A stretch of DNA of 64,000 bases, taken from the NCBI GenBank assembly GCA_027494055.1, contig JAOSJO010000022.1, positions 693,497 through 757,496 on the forward strand. The letters are read 5' to 3'. The number at the start of each line of letters is the position of its first letter. The stretch's first letter is position 1. Source of the DNA: Anaerolineae bacterium. GTDB taxonomy: Bacteria; Chloroflexota; Anaerolineae; Aggregatilineales; JAFGMM01. Below the pieces are notes generated by a model. It was not told the origin of the DNA. It saw only the letters and a list, made by a program, of their open reading frames with translations, and searched no databases. Shown here in pieces: positions 18,513-26,876 of this stretch. The position numbers and the translations under genes are program-made.

Positions 18513-19886
18513 TCACAGCGCCGGCGCGGCGACCCGCAGCAGCGCGTACACGTCGAGGGCGGCGAAGGCCGCCCACACGAGCGCGGGCGGAATCCAGCGC
18601 ACCCGCTGCGGCAGCCGGAAGCGCGCGCCGACCGGCCTGATCCACCCGTCGAGGCCGAGCGCCACCGCGCACGCAATCGCGCTCAGCGCGGGGAACAGGT
18701 AGCGCCCCTGGTGCTGGACGAACGTGAGGTTGTAGTAGAGATACTGCGCGACCACAAACAGCAGGGCCAGCGCCAGCAGCGCCACGCCGTCCCGCTGGGA
18801 GGGCTTGATCGCCTCCGCGTTGCGCCGGTTGCGCCAGAGCGCCAGCCACAGCCCCACGAGCACCGCCCCGGTGAACGCCAGCAGGCCGGCGTAAATCCAG
18901 TCTGGCATGGGCACGGCCATCCAGCCAAACTGCCCCCAGAAGCTGTTGAACGTGAACTGCACGAACCGGCGCAGCAGGTCGTCGAGGCCGTGCGCGGCGA
19001 TCCAGTCGGCGGTGCGCGGCTGGTCGATCACGACCGCGTCGTGGCGGCCCAGCGCGGCGATGTCCAGCCCGCCGTAAGTGTGCGCGTTGCGCGCCCACCA
19101 GGGCGCGTTGATCGCCAGCGCGACGAGGACGACCCAGAGCGCGGCGATCAGGGCAGGGTGCGCGGGCGCCAGTGCGGCGCGCCGCCGCGCTCCGCCCGCC
19201 GCCAGCGCAGCCATACCGCCGCCAGCGCCACAACGCCGGTGAAGAAGGCCGTCGTCTTGGTGAGCACGGCGAGGCCCACCAGCGCGCCGAGCGCCGCCGG
19301 GTGCGGGACCGGCAGCCCGTCCTCGCCGCCGCGCACGTAGAGCACGCTCGCGAGCAGCGCACCGCCGATGAGCAGTTCGGCGAGGCTGTCATTGTTGACG
19401 CCGGCCATCATCGCCACGTGCTGCGGCACGAACGCGACGAACGCCGCCGCCGTGAGCGCGAACCAGGGCCGCGCCGGGAAGAGGGCGCGCACCACCGCCC
19501 ACGCCACGGCCACCACGCCCGCGCCGAGGACGACCGAGAAGAGCCGCAGCGCGGTCAGGTCGCCGCCGGTGAGGGCGAAGACCGGCCACGCCAGGACGTA
19601 ATAGAGCGGCGGCTGGTGATCCTCGTACTGCACCGTATCGAGCCGCGCGAGCGTTTCAGGCGCGAACTTCGCGGCGGTGAGGTCGCTGAGATACGCCTGG
19701 TCGTAGTCGCCCGCCTGCATCACGGGGCAGCAGCCGCCGGCGTGGAGCTGGGCGATATAGTTGTAGTGCGCCGGCTCGTCGGGCACCTGCCAGGGGCGTC
19801 TGCGTCGCGTAGAGCGCGCCGACGAGGAGGTAAGTGAGGATCAGAAAGATGAGGGCCGCGATTTCGTAGCGGGAAGGGGCGGCCAC
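18513..19886 (-). CDS. GT39-like membrane glycosyltransferase, two frameshifts
   Basis: Starts at GTG 19886 (MAAPSRYEIAALIFLILTYL). Near 19785 a one-base shift moves to VPDEPAHYNYIAQLHAGGC, whose DEP is the acidic catalytic loop of this superfamily. A second shift near 19160-19200 separates ALAAVWLRWRRA from the C-terminal half (LIAALWVVLVALAINAPWWA, FLFVVAQYLYYNLTFVQHQGRYLFP-type region). Around ten membrane helices are present. It is in an operon with the downstream GT39-like gene. The pair likely decorates a cell-envelope polymer; the acceptor is unknown. Confidence 0.7.
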
Positions 19887-19964
19887 GGGGCGCGGACCTC
19901 ACGCGGACTTTCAACGTCCTCTCGGTGTGCTCCGTCCCTCAGTGGTCGATGCCGTTCTGCCACC

Positions 19965-20843
19965 CTACAGCCCCCAGTCGCGCAGGTAGAGGAAGTCGTG
20001 GCCCTGGGTGCGCCGGCTGATCTTGCACACGAGCGGCGGCACGCGCTTGAACTGGTTGCGCTGCACGCGCTGCCACACGCCGTGGACGAACGCCGGCGCA
20101 AAGCCGCGCTCAATCGCCTCGTCCAGGTTGTAGCGCTCATCGACCAGGAGGTAGAGCAGCCGGTCCACCTCGGCGTAGGTGTAGCCAAGCTCGCCCTCGT
20201 CCGTCTGGCCGATCCACAGGTCGGCGGAGGGCGGCTTGTCCAGGATTGGGGCAGGCACGCCCATTGCGCGCGAAAGCTGGCGCATCTGCGTTTTGTAGAG
20301 GTCGCCGAGCGGCAGCATCGCGGCGGCGGAGTCGCCGAAGAGCGTGGTGTAGCCGAGCAGGATTTCGGTCTTGTTGCCCGTGCCGATCACCAGCCCGCCG
20401 AAGGCCGCGCTCTGGTCGTAGAGGACGATCATGCGCGCGCGCGCCATCACGTTGCCGCGCCGGTTGTTGTCCATGTCGGGGAAGCGCGCGAACAGCGGCT
20501 CGACCATCGGCGTGATCTCCACCGTGAGCGCCGGCACGCCAAGCTGGTCGATGACCCGCTGCGCGTCGGCGAGGCTGTCGGGCGCGGAGGTGCGGTAGGG
20601 CATGCGCACGCACAGCACGTTCTCCGGGCCGAGCGCCTCGGCGGCCAGGAACGCCGTCGCCGCCGAGTCGATGCCACCGGAGAGGCCGACCACTGCCCGC
20701 TTGAAGCCGGGCTTGGTCACTTCCTCGGCGATGAAGCGCGTCAGTATCTTGCGCGCCAGGTCGGTGTTGATCTCGAGCTTCGCGTCCAAGGCCGCCCGCA
20801 CCTCGTCGGACAGCTTCGCCTTGAGTCGCGTATCCGCCGCCAT
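19965..20843 (-). CDS. nadE: NAD+ synthetase, synthetase subunit (NadE)
   Basis: 292 residues from ATG 20843. It adenylates nicotinic acid adenine dinucleotide and amidates it to NAD+. The PP-loop ATP-pyrophosphatase motif is AVVGLSGGIDSAATAFLAAE, and the substrate-binding segments LVIGTGNKTEILLGYTTLFG, GDSAAAMLPLGDLYKTQ and DKPPSADLWIGQTDEGELG are all conserved. It lacks the glutaminase domain, which is encoded by the gene 4 bp upstream. The ATG at 20843 was chosen over an upstream in-frame start because the latter lies within the neighbouring coding region. Confidence 0.93.
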   Translation of the reverse strand: MAADTRLKAKLSDEVRAALDAKLEINTDLARKILTRFIAEEVTKPGFKRAVVGLSGGIDSAATAFLAAEALGPENVLCVRMPYRTSAPDSLADAQRVIDQLGVPALTVEITPMVEPLFARFPDMDNNRRGNVMARARMIVLYDQSAAFGGLVIGTGNKTEILLGYTTLFGDSAAAMLPLGDLYKTQMRQLSRAMGVPAPILDKPPSADLWIGQTDEGELGYTYAEVDRLLYLLVDERYNLDEAIERGFAPAFVHGVWQRVQRNQFKRVPPLVCKISRRTQGHDFLYLRDWGL

Positions 20844-20847
20844 CGCC

Positions 20848-21717
20848 CTACTCCCCCGCCGCGTTGGGCGCGTGAATCCGTTCCAGCTCGCGCATGGTGA
20901 GCCGCGTCCGCTCGTCGCGGAGCAGGGGCAGCCGGTAGCGCGCGCGGTGGATGTCGTTCGTGTCCACCGTCGCCAGCACCAGCGCCTCTTCATAGTACGG
21001 CCCCTGCGCGATCAACTCCCCATCGGGGTTGAAGGCGAACGACCCGCCCCAGAACGCCAGCCCGTCCTCGAAGCCGACGCGGTTGCAGTGCGCGATCACG
21101 CTGGTGAGCGCGCCGGCGTAGGCCTTGTTGATCATCTCCACCCAGCGCACGCTGCTCAGCCGGTCGCCGCTGTCGAGGCCGCGCCCTGGGCTGGCGGAGT
21201 GGAACAGCATGATGTCCGCGCCGTCCAGCCACAACACGTAGGGCGTGCTCAGGTGCCAGAAGTCCTCGCAGATCAGCATCCCCACGCGGCCAAAGCGCGT
21301 ATCGAAGGCGCGCACGTCGTCGCCCCAGGCGAAGTAGCGCCCCTCGTCGAAGAGCGTGTACGTGGGCAGGTAGACCTTGTGGTGGATGTGCGTCACCGCG
21401 CCCGCCGCCAGGTACGCCGACGCGATGAAGAAGCGCCCGCGCGCGTCCCGGTCCACGAAGCCGACCACCAGGTCGAGGTCGCCGCTGCGCGTGGCGTCGA
21501 GCAGCGGGTCGAAGACCGGGTTGCCGGGGCCGGGGTGCATGGCGACGGTGTACGTCAGGTCTTGCAGCGAATAGCCGGTGAGCGACAGCTCCGGGAAGCA
21601 GAGCAGGTCCACGCCCGCCGCCCGCGCCCGGTCGATGTAGTCAAGGTGCTTGTCGAGGTTGGCTTGCAGGTCGCCCAGGCGCGGGGCGATCTGCGCCAGG
21701 CCGAGGTTGATCTTCAC
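20848..21717 (-). CDS. Nitrilase-superfamily glutaminase, partner of NadE
   Basis: 289 residues of the carbon-nitrogen hydrolase family. The E-K-C catalytic triad is visible: Glu in LLCFPELSLTGYSLQDL, Lys in HIHHKVYLPTYTLFDEGRYF, Cys in VGMLICEDFWHLSTPY. These sequences match the glutaminase half of glutamine-dependent NAD+ synthetases rather than general nitrilases. With the nadE start 4 bp downstream, the two products likely form a two-subunit enzyme in which ammonia from glutamine is passed to NadE. In most bacteria the two domains are fused, so the split form is notable. Confidence 0.85.
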   Translation of the reverse strand: MKINLGLAQIAPRLGDLQANLDKHLDYIDRARAAGVDLLCFPELSLTGYSLQDLTYTVAMHPGPGNPVFDPLLDATRSGDLDLVVGFVDRDARGRFFIASAYLAAGAVTHIHHKVYLPTYTLFDEGRYFAWGDDVRAFDTRFGRVGMLICEDFWHLSTPYVLWLDGADIMLFHSASPGRGLDSGDRLSSVRWVEMINKAYAGALTSVIAHCNRVGFEDGLAFWGGSFAFNPDGELIAQGPYYEEALVLATVDTNDIHRARYRLPLLRDERTRLTMRELERIHAPNAAGE

Positions 21718-21765
21718 GGCTCGCTCCTTCGATACGCGGTGCTTGGTCCTCGTCAGTTATCAGAA

Positions 21766-21790
21766 GGGCGAACCGCCGGTTCGCCCCTAC
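21766..21790. repeat. Palindromic intergenic repeat, copy 3 with compensatory change
   Basis: GGGCGAACC-GCC-GGTTCGCCC-CTAC is the same repeat as at 6012 and 6254, but with AAC/GTT in place of ACC/GGT. Both arms changed together, so the 9-bp stem is preserved. Confidence 0.8.
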
Positions 21791-21799
21791 GGGCCATTC

Positions 21800-22594
21800 C
21801 TAATCGCTCGACGATGCGGTTTTCCCCTCACTGGAAGTACGTCCAGGCCGAGCAATCCACGCCACCCCACACCCCACGATCACCGCCGCGTCGAGCCACT
21901 GGTCGGCGCGCAGACCGGCCCACACCGGCATGGGGTCGGCGCGCAGCCCGGCGATCAGCAGCGCGCCCAGGCTGTAGAACGCCAGCACGGCCCACGCGCG
22001 CTTGCCCGGCCACAGCCCGCGCCACGCCAGCAGCGCCGCCAGCGCCAGCGCGAGCAGGCTCCACGCGACGCCGAAGCCCTGGGTATTATAGCGCGGGGCG
22101 ACGGTGCCATAGAGGTCGGCAAGTTCGGCGACGACGAGGGGAGGATAGCCCGCGAGGGTGCGGACCTCCTGGCCGTAGGCGGCGTTGGACATCAGGCAGC
22201 CGAGCCAGGCCAGCGCCGCGCCCGCCGGGAAGGCCAGCGCCAGCGCGTCGAGCAGCGGCCCGATCCCCACGCGACGGGCGCGTGCGGTCGCGTAGCCGAC
22301 CAGCAGCGCGCCGATCAACGCGCCGTGCCACGCAAGGCCGCCGGCCCACACCTGGACGATCTCGGTGGGGTGGTCGCGGAAGTAGTCCCAGAACAGCGCC
22401 ACGTGCAGCGCCCGCGCGCCGATCAGGCCGCCGACCAGCCCGCCGATGCCCACATCGAGCCAGGCGGCGGCGCGCCCCGCGACGGCCCTGCCGCGCCACG
22501 CCAGCACGCCCAGGCCGATCAGCACGCCCAGGCCAATCAGGACGGCGTAACTGCGCAGCACCACCGGACCGATACGGCCAAGCTCCGGGTACAT
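21800..22594 (-). CDS. lgt: Prolipoprotein diacylglyceryl transferase
   Basis: 264 residues with about seven membrane helices. It transfers diacylglycerol from phosphatidylglycerol to the lipobox cysteine of prolipoproteins. Recognisable segments are YPELGRIGPVVLRSYAVLIG at the N-terminus, WAGGLAWHGALIGALLVGY (the conserved GGxxxxG..HG region with catalytic-site histidine), LAWLGCLMSNAAYGQEV (matching the Lgt GRxGN signature, but divergent), and RYNTQGFGVAWSLLALAL. The lipoprotein gene at 2881 shows the organism has substrates for it. The divergence of the signature leaves a small chance of an Lgt-like relative. Confidence 0.78.
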   Translation of the reverse strand: MYPELGRIGPVVLRSYAVLIGLGVLIGLGVLAWRGRAVAGRAAAWLDVGIGGLVGGLIGARALHVALFWDYFRDHPTEIVQVWAGGLAWHGALIGALLVGYATARARRVGIGPLLDALALAFPAGAALAWLGCLMSNAAYGQEVRTLAGYPPLVVAELADLYGTVAPRYNTQGFGVAWSLLALALAALLAWRGLWPGKRAWAVLAFYSLGALLIAGLRADPMPVWAGLRADQWLDAAVIVGCGVAWIARPGRTSSEGKTASSSD

Positions 22595-22674
22595 CAGGTT
22601 TGGCTACTGCCATCGCATTTGGCTATCATCTCATCAGCAATTCTACCACCGACCGCGCCCCGTGGAGGTTTGTT

Positions 22675-23214
22675 GTGGGTGTTCTCAACCAGTACTCATA
22701 CGTGGTCTTTGCCAGCTTCGGCGGCGTCGCGCTGGTGCTCGCGCTCTGGCGCTGGCAGCGCCTCCCGCTGAGCCGCGCTGCGCGCGTGCTCGTGTTCGCG
22801 CTCTACGTCGCAGGGGCGGCAGTGGCCGGCGCTGCGCTGCGTTACGCGGAAAGCGAAAGCCACGCGGAGAGCGTCGCGGAGGTCGAGGCGACGCTGCGCA
22901 ACGGGCGGCCCACGTTCGTGATGCTGTACTCCAACTACTGACTGGGCTGCATGGCTGCGAAGGCCGCCGTGCGCGCGCTCGAACCGGAACTGAAGGCCGC
23001 CGACATCGACACGCTGCTCATCGACATCCACGACGCGGTGGGCAGCGCCCTGCTGGACCGCTTCGCCTTCCAGGCCACGCCGACGTTCATCGTCTTCGAC
23101 GCCACCGGCGCGGAAGTGTGGCGCGACCACCGCGTGCCCTCGCTGGAGGCGGTGCAGGCGCTTGCATCCCCGGCGGGCGGTCAGCCCCTCCCCACCCTGT
23201 TTGTTGGGGACTAA
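22675..23214 (+). CDS. Membrane-anchored thioredoxin-fold protein with in-frame UGA (UxxC): candidate selenoprotein
   Basis: The frame starts at GTG 22675, six bases after GGAGG. Residues 1-55 contain two membrane helices (YVVFASFGGVALVLALWRW, ARVLVFALYVAGAAVAGAAL). A thioredoxin-like fold follows: PTFVMLYSNY, then TGA at 22939-22941, then LGCMAAKAAV, ending with the cis-proline segment FQATPTFIVFDATGAEVW. The TGA sits exactly where the first cysteine of a CxxC active site belongs, giving U-L-G-C, and the frame stays open on both sides for 88 and 90 codons. A hairpin begins eight bases after the TGA. Either the UGA is read as selenocysteine, or a cysteine codon (TGC) has been mutated or misread. 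Confidence 0.65.
22949..22972 (+). promoter_or_regulatory. Hairpin downstream of UGA, candidate bacterial SECIS
   Basis: GCATGGC pairs with GCCGTGC (one G-U), a U-C mismatch follows, then GC/GC closes a GAAG loop. The loop begins 17 bases after the UGA and its first base is G, within the spacing and loop rule known for bacterial SECIS elements. The GC-rich context makes chance hairpins common, so this is supporting evidence only. Confidence 0.35.
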
Positions 23215-23229
23215 CGGGGATGCTATAAT
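23201..23229 (+). promoter_or_regulatory. Promoter for a leaderless transcript
   Basis: TTGTTG (23201-23206) and TATAAT (23224-23229) are 17 bases apart, and the ATG at 23238 is only eight bases after the -10 box. The -35 element lies inside the end of the thioredoxin-like gene. Confidence 0.6.
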
Positions 23230-23237
23230 CCGGCCCA

Positions 23238-23690
23238 ATGTCCACAAACGCGCGTCGCCGCCAGCGCCCCCGGCGCGTCATCGCGATCACACTGGTTGTG
23301 TTCGCTATCGGCGTTGTGAGGGCGGTCCAGGCCGTGCGCGTCTGGCAGTCTGCCGACCAGTATGCCGCCCTGGAGGTGTCGTTCCCGCCGCTGCTGGATG
23401 TCGCCCTGAGCGCCGCGTGGGGAGCGGCCTTCCTTATTGTGAGTGCGGGGCTTTGGGCGCTGCGCAACTGGGCGCGCCGCGCGGTGTTGATTCTGTTGCC
23501 GGCCTATGCGGTGTTCTCAATTGTCTGGCTGGCGATTTTCACCCGCTCCGATTACGACTCCGGGCGGCTGCCTTTCCTGGCGTTTGCGAGCGCGTTGGCG
23601 GTATGGCTGATCCTGTGGACGCTCACCCGGCGGTCCGTCCGCGCTGCATTCTCGCCGCCGGCTGATGGAGGACTTGATGACGGACGTTGA
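23238..23690 (+). CDS. Integral membrane protein, unknown function
   Basis: 150 residues with a basic N-terminus ([13 protein letters not shown]) and about four membrane helices ([80 protein letters not shown]). It is read from a leaderless-type promoter and its 3' end overlaps the start of the carboxyltransferase gene by 14 bases, suggesting translational coupling. No family recognised. Confidence 0.7.
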   Translation: MSTNARRRQRPRRVIAITLVVFAIGVVRAVQAVRVWQSADQYAALEVSFPPLLDVALSAAWGAAFLIVSAGLWALRNWARRAVLILLPAYAVFSIVWLAIFTRSDYDSGRLPFLAFASALAVWLILWTLTRRSVRAAFSPPADGGLDDGR

Positions 23691-25234
23691 CGCCAAGATC
23701 GAACATCTCCGTGCCATGCGTGAGCAGTCCGTGCAGGGCGGCGGTCCAGAGCGCATGCAGCGCCAGCATGAGAAGGGCAAGCTCACTGCGCGCGAGCGCC
23801 TGGAAATCCTGCTCGACTCCGGCAGCTTCCACGAGGTGGACGCCTTCGTGACCCAGCGCGAGGTCAACTTCGGCATGGACCGCCCGGAGAACAAGATTCT
23901 CAGCGACAGCGTGGTGACGGGCTGGGGCACCGTCGATGGGCGGCTGGTCTACGTGTTCTCGCAGGATTTCACCGTCTTCGGCGGCAGCCTGTCGGAGGTG
24001 CACGCCGAGAAGATCTGCAAGATCATGAACATGGCGATGAAAGTCGGCGCGCCCGTCATCGGCCTCAACGACTCTGGCGGCGCGCGCATCCAGGAGGGCG
24101 TGGTCTCGCTCGCCGGCTACGCGGACGTGTTCCTGCTCAACACGATGGCGTCGGGCGTCATCCCGCAGATTTCGGCCATCATGGGACCGTGCGCGGGCGG
24201 CGCGGTGTACTCGCCGGCGCTGACGGACTTCATCTTCATGGTGAAGGGCACGAGCCACATGTTCGTCACCGGGCCGGACGTAATCAAGGCGGTCACGCGC
24301 GAGGACGTGACGTTCGAGGAACTGGGCGGCGCGATGACGCACAACACGCAGAGCGGCGTGAGCCACGTCGCCGCCGACAATGAGGAAGACTGCCTGTTCC
24401 TCATCCGCGAGCTGATGAGCTACCTGCCCGCCAACAACATGGAAGACCCGCCGTACAGGCCGACGCGCGACGACCCGCTCCGCACCGAGGACGCGCTCGA
24501 TACCATCGTGCCCGACCCGAACAAGCCCTATGACATCAAGGAAGTGATCCGCCTGGTGGTGGACGACGGCGACTTCTTCGAGATTCACGAGCACTATGCG
24601 CAGAACATCGTCGTGGGGTTCGCGCGGCTGGGCGGGCACGTCGTCGGCATCGTCGCCAACCAGCCGGCGGTGCTGGCCGGCGTGCTCGACATCAACGCCT
24701 CGGTGAAGGGCGCGCGCTTCGTGCGCTTCTGCGACTGTTTCAACATCCCGATTGTGACCTTCGAAGACGTGCCCGGCTTCCTGCCCGGCGTGGGCCAGGA
24801 GCACGGCGGCATCATCCGGCACGGCGCGAAGCTGCTTTTCGCCTACTGCGAGGCGACCGTGCCCAAGATCACCGTCATCACGCGCAAGGCCTACGGCGGC
24901 GCGTACTGCGTGATGAACAGCAAGCACATTCGCGGCGACCTGATCCCTCGCCTGGCCCACCGCCGAGATTGCGGTGATGGGGCCGGAGGGCGCGGTGAAC
25001 ATCATCTTCCGCCGCGAACTCGCCGAGGCCGAAGACCCCGACGCGCGCCGCGATGCGCTGGTCGCGGAGTACCGCGCGAAGTTCGCCAACCCGTATGTCG
25101 CGGCGGGGCGGGGCTACGTCGATGACGTGATCGAGCCGAGCGACACGCGCCCGCGCCTCATCAGCGCGTTGGAGATGCTCCGCGACAAGCGCGACACCAA
25201 CCCACCGAAGAAGCACGGGAACATCCCGTTGTAG
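23677..25234 (+). CDS. pccB: Acyl-CoA (propionyl-CoA) carboxylase, carboxyltransferase beta subunit, one frameshift
   Basis: About 519 residues after repair. It moves CO2 from carboxybiotin to acyl-CoA, most likely propionyl-CoA, giving methylmalonyl-CoA. Crotonase-fold halves are clear: [40 protein letters not shown] and [18 protein letters not shown] (acyl-CoA oxyanion hole), then [20 protein letters not shown] and [16 protein letters not shown]. One indel near 24948 breaks the frame at HIRGDL; it resumes as [19 protein letters not shown]. The ATG at 23677 is favoured over 23665 because GGAGG lies at the right distance. Biotin carboxylase, biotin carrier, mutase and epimerase genes follow downstream. 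Confidence 0.92.
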
Positions 25235-25265
25235 TGCGCAGCGTTTGCAGTAGGGAAGAGCGAAG

Positions 25266-26039
25266 ATGCCCGCCGTTCACCAAACCCGACGAATGGACAC
25301 CGACCAGCCGACCATGTGGAAGATCATCAGCGACCTTGTTGGCTACAAGGAATGGCTGGTGTTGCCTTCCGGTCGCGTCGTCGAGGCCCGGATCACGCAG
25401 GATGCCGGCGTCCTCACCCGGAGCGAGCGCCGCCTTGAGGTTGAGGGCGGCCAGTGGTTCGAAGAGCTGGTGGCGGAGGCCTCCGCGCCCAGTTACGTGC
25501 AGTTCAGGGTGTTGCGCGACAACACGGGCAAGTTCGCCAGCACGTACAAGGACATGGTCATCTCCGTGAAGGCGATTGGCGCGCCGGAGGGCGGCGTCAA
25601 CGTCAGCCTGAGCGTGACGTACACCAAAGCCTCGTTCCTTGGCCGGTGGACCGACTGGTTTGGGCCGCGCAACTGGCGGCGGGCGTTCACGCAGTCGCTC
25701 AAGCGGCTGGAGACGGTCGTGGAAAGCCACGCAAAGCCGGAGGTGTTCACCCCGACGTGGCGACAGCCCGCGCCCGCCCCTGAAGTCGCGCCGCCCCCTG
25801 CGCCGGCCGCGCCTGCTGCTGAAGAAGCCCCTCCGGAAGCGGCTCCTTCAGAAAAAGAGATCGCTGCCGATGCGTTTGCGGTCGCGGCGGAAGAGGCCGC
25901 GCCCGAACCAGACCGCGAGGCGCTGGAGAACCAGTTGGCGCAGTTGCGCGGCGTGCTGGAACAGTCGCGCGCGTTGGGCCTCCCGACCGGCGAGATCGAG
26001 GCGCGTATCGCCGACATCGAGGCCAGGCTGGGCGCGTGA
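25266..26039 (+). CDS. SRPBCC-type domain protein with acidic coiled-coil tail
   Basis: 257 residues. The N-terminal 150 residues look like an SRPBCC/START ligand-binding fold (TMWKIISDLVGYKEWLVLPS, VNVSLSVTYTKASFLGRWTD). An Ala/Pro/Glu-rich linker of about 60 residues and a short helical segment (ENQLAQLRGVLEQSRALGLP, EARIADIEARLGA) complete it. No ligand can be named. It lies in the propionyl-CoA cluster on the same strand, but a direct role there is not shown. Confidence 0.7.
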   Translation: MPAVHQTRRMDTDQPTMWKIISDLVGYKEWLVLPSGRVVEARITQDAGVLTRSERRLEVEGGQWFEELVAEASAPSYVQFRVLRDNTGKFASTYKDMVISVKAIGAPEGGVNVSLSVTYTKASFLGRWTDWFGPRNWRRAFTQSLKRLETVVESHAKPEVFTPTWRQPAPAPEVAPPPAPAAPAAEEAPPEAAPSEKEIAADAFAVAAEEAAPEPDREALENQLAQLRGVLEQSRALGLPTGEIEARIADIEARLGA

Positions 26040-26063
26040 GCGCTCGCAAACGAGGGGAGGCCG

Positions 26064-26485
26064 GTGCGCTACCAACCTGTTGACGCGCAAACAGCCCAGG
26101 CGCTCGCCGACGCGGCTGCGCAGTGCCATCGCGCCATGCGCGCGGCGGGCCTCAACATTTCCGACGACCTCTCGCCCGCGACGGTGGCCAACCTGGAGGC
26201 GTTGATCGCCAGCTATCCGGAGGGCCACATCCCCAACGCGGAAAGCGTGTTTCAATTTGTGGCGGTGCTCGGCGAGACAGTGCGCGCGGTCTACGGCGGC
26301 TACTGGGCCGGGGCCGAGATCGCCGGGGAGCGCGAACTCGGCGTGGTGACCGGGGGCCGCACGGCGATATCTTCTGGAACGTGACGGCCAAACTGCGCCG
26401 CCGCCTGCAGGCGCGCACCGCGCCGAAGCGGGAGGCGCTGACATTCTATTGGGAGACCATCGCGGCGCAGATGAGGCAGCCATGA
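26064..26485 (+). CDS. Hypothetical protein, one frameshift
   Basis: The frame opens at GTG 26064 (MRYQPVDAQTAQALADAAAQ) and changes at the GGGGG near 26355, after GERELGVVTGG, into PHGDIFWNVTAKLRRRLQAR and a stop at 26485. Repaired length is about 140 residues, rich in helix. The stop overlaps the start of the next gene (ATGA). No family recognised. Confidence 0.55.
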
Positions 26486-26679
26486 GCACGCCGCCCCGCG
26501 CTTCGGGCCACCTCCCGAACTGGCCGCCGGGCGCGGCGTTGCTCGCCGGGTTGCTGGCCGGCGCTGCTGTCGGCGCGGCGCTGGGCGCGACGCCGGTCGG
26601 TGTGGCGGTGGGCGTGGCGCTGGGCGCGCTCGCGGACTGGCTGCGCCACAGGCCGCCGGCAGACGACGCAGCAGCGTAA
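26482..26679 (+). CDS. Small glycine/alanine-rich membrane protein
   Basis: 65 residues from ATG 26482, overlapping the previous stop. A single long hydrophobic Gly/Ala-rich region (AALLAGLLAGAAVGAALGAT, VGVAVGVALGALADWL) suggests one or two membrane passes, followed by RHRPP. Function unknown. Confidence 0.55.
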   Translation: MSTPPRASGHLPNWPPGAALLAGLLAGAAVGAALGATPVGVAVGVALGALADWLRHRPPADDAAA

Positions 26680-26740
26680 ACGAGGACAGCAGGGCGAAGG
26701 TACTGAGAGGAGGTATCCGTTCACGTTGTCCGCTCGGTAT

Positions 26741-26842
26741 CACACGATGGTGTGATTTTCGCAACCCGACGACTAAAGTCGTCGGCTAATCGCAGAAAAT
26801 GACGGGCGAGAACATGAATTAGCCCGCGACTTCAGTCGCGGG
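26741..26842. repeat. Cluster of three small hairpins upstream of the biotin carboxylase
   Basis: The 197-bp gap holds CACAC-GATG-GTGTG (26741-26754), CCGACGACTAAAGTCGTCGG (26766-26785) and CCCGCGACTTCAGTCGCGGG (26823-26842). The last two are near-perfect palindromes sharing the core GACT-N2-AGTC, a REP-like type often found between genes. They could shape the mRNA leader of the biotin carboxylase gene. Confidence 0.7.
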
Positions 26843-26876
26843 AACCCAAAGGGAACAGATACGAGAAGAGACGACG

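Noticed and set aside
17203..18702. 499-codon plus-strand frame
   Set aside because: Antisense shadow of the GT39-like genes; highly basic random-like composition.
20602..22674. Long plus-strand open frame upstream of the thioredoxin-like gene
   Set aside because: Antisense to the nitrilase and Lgt genes; only the part from GTG 22675 is genuine coding sequence.
22939..22941. Treating the TGA as the true end of a short membrane protein
   Set aside because: The next 90 codons in the same frame complete a thioredoxin fold, including the second active-site cysteine and cis-proline, so the TGA is within one gene.
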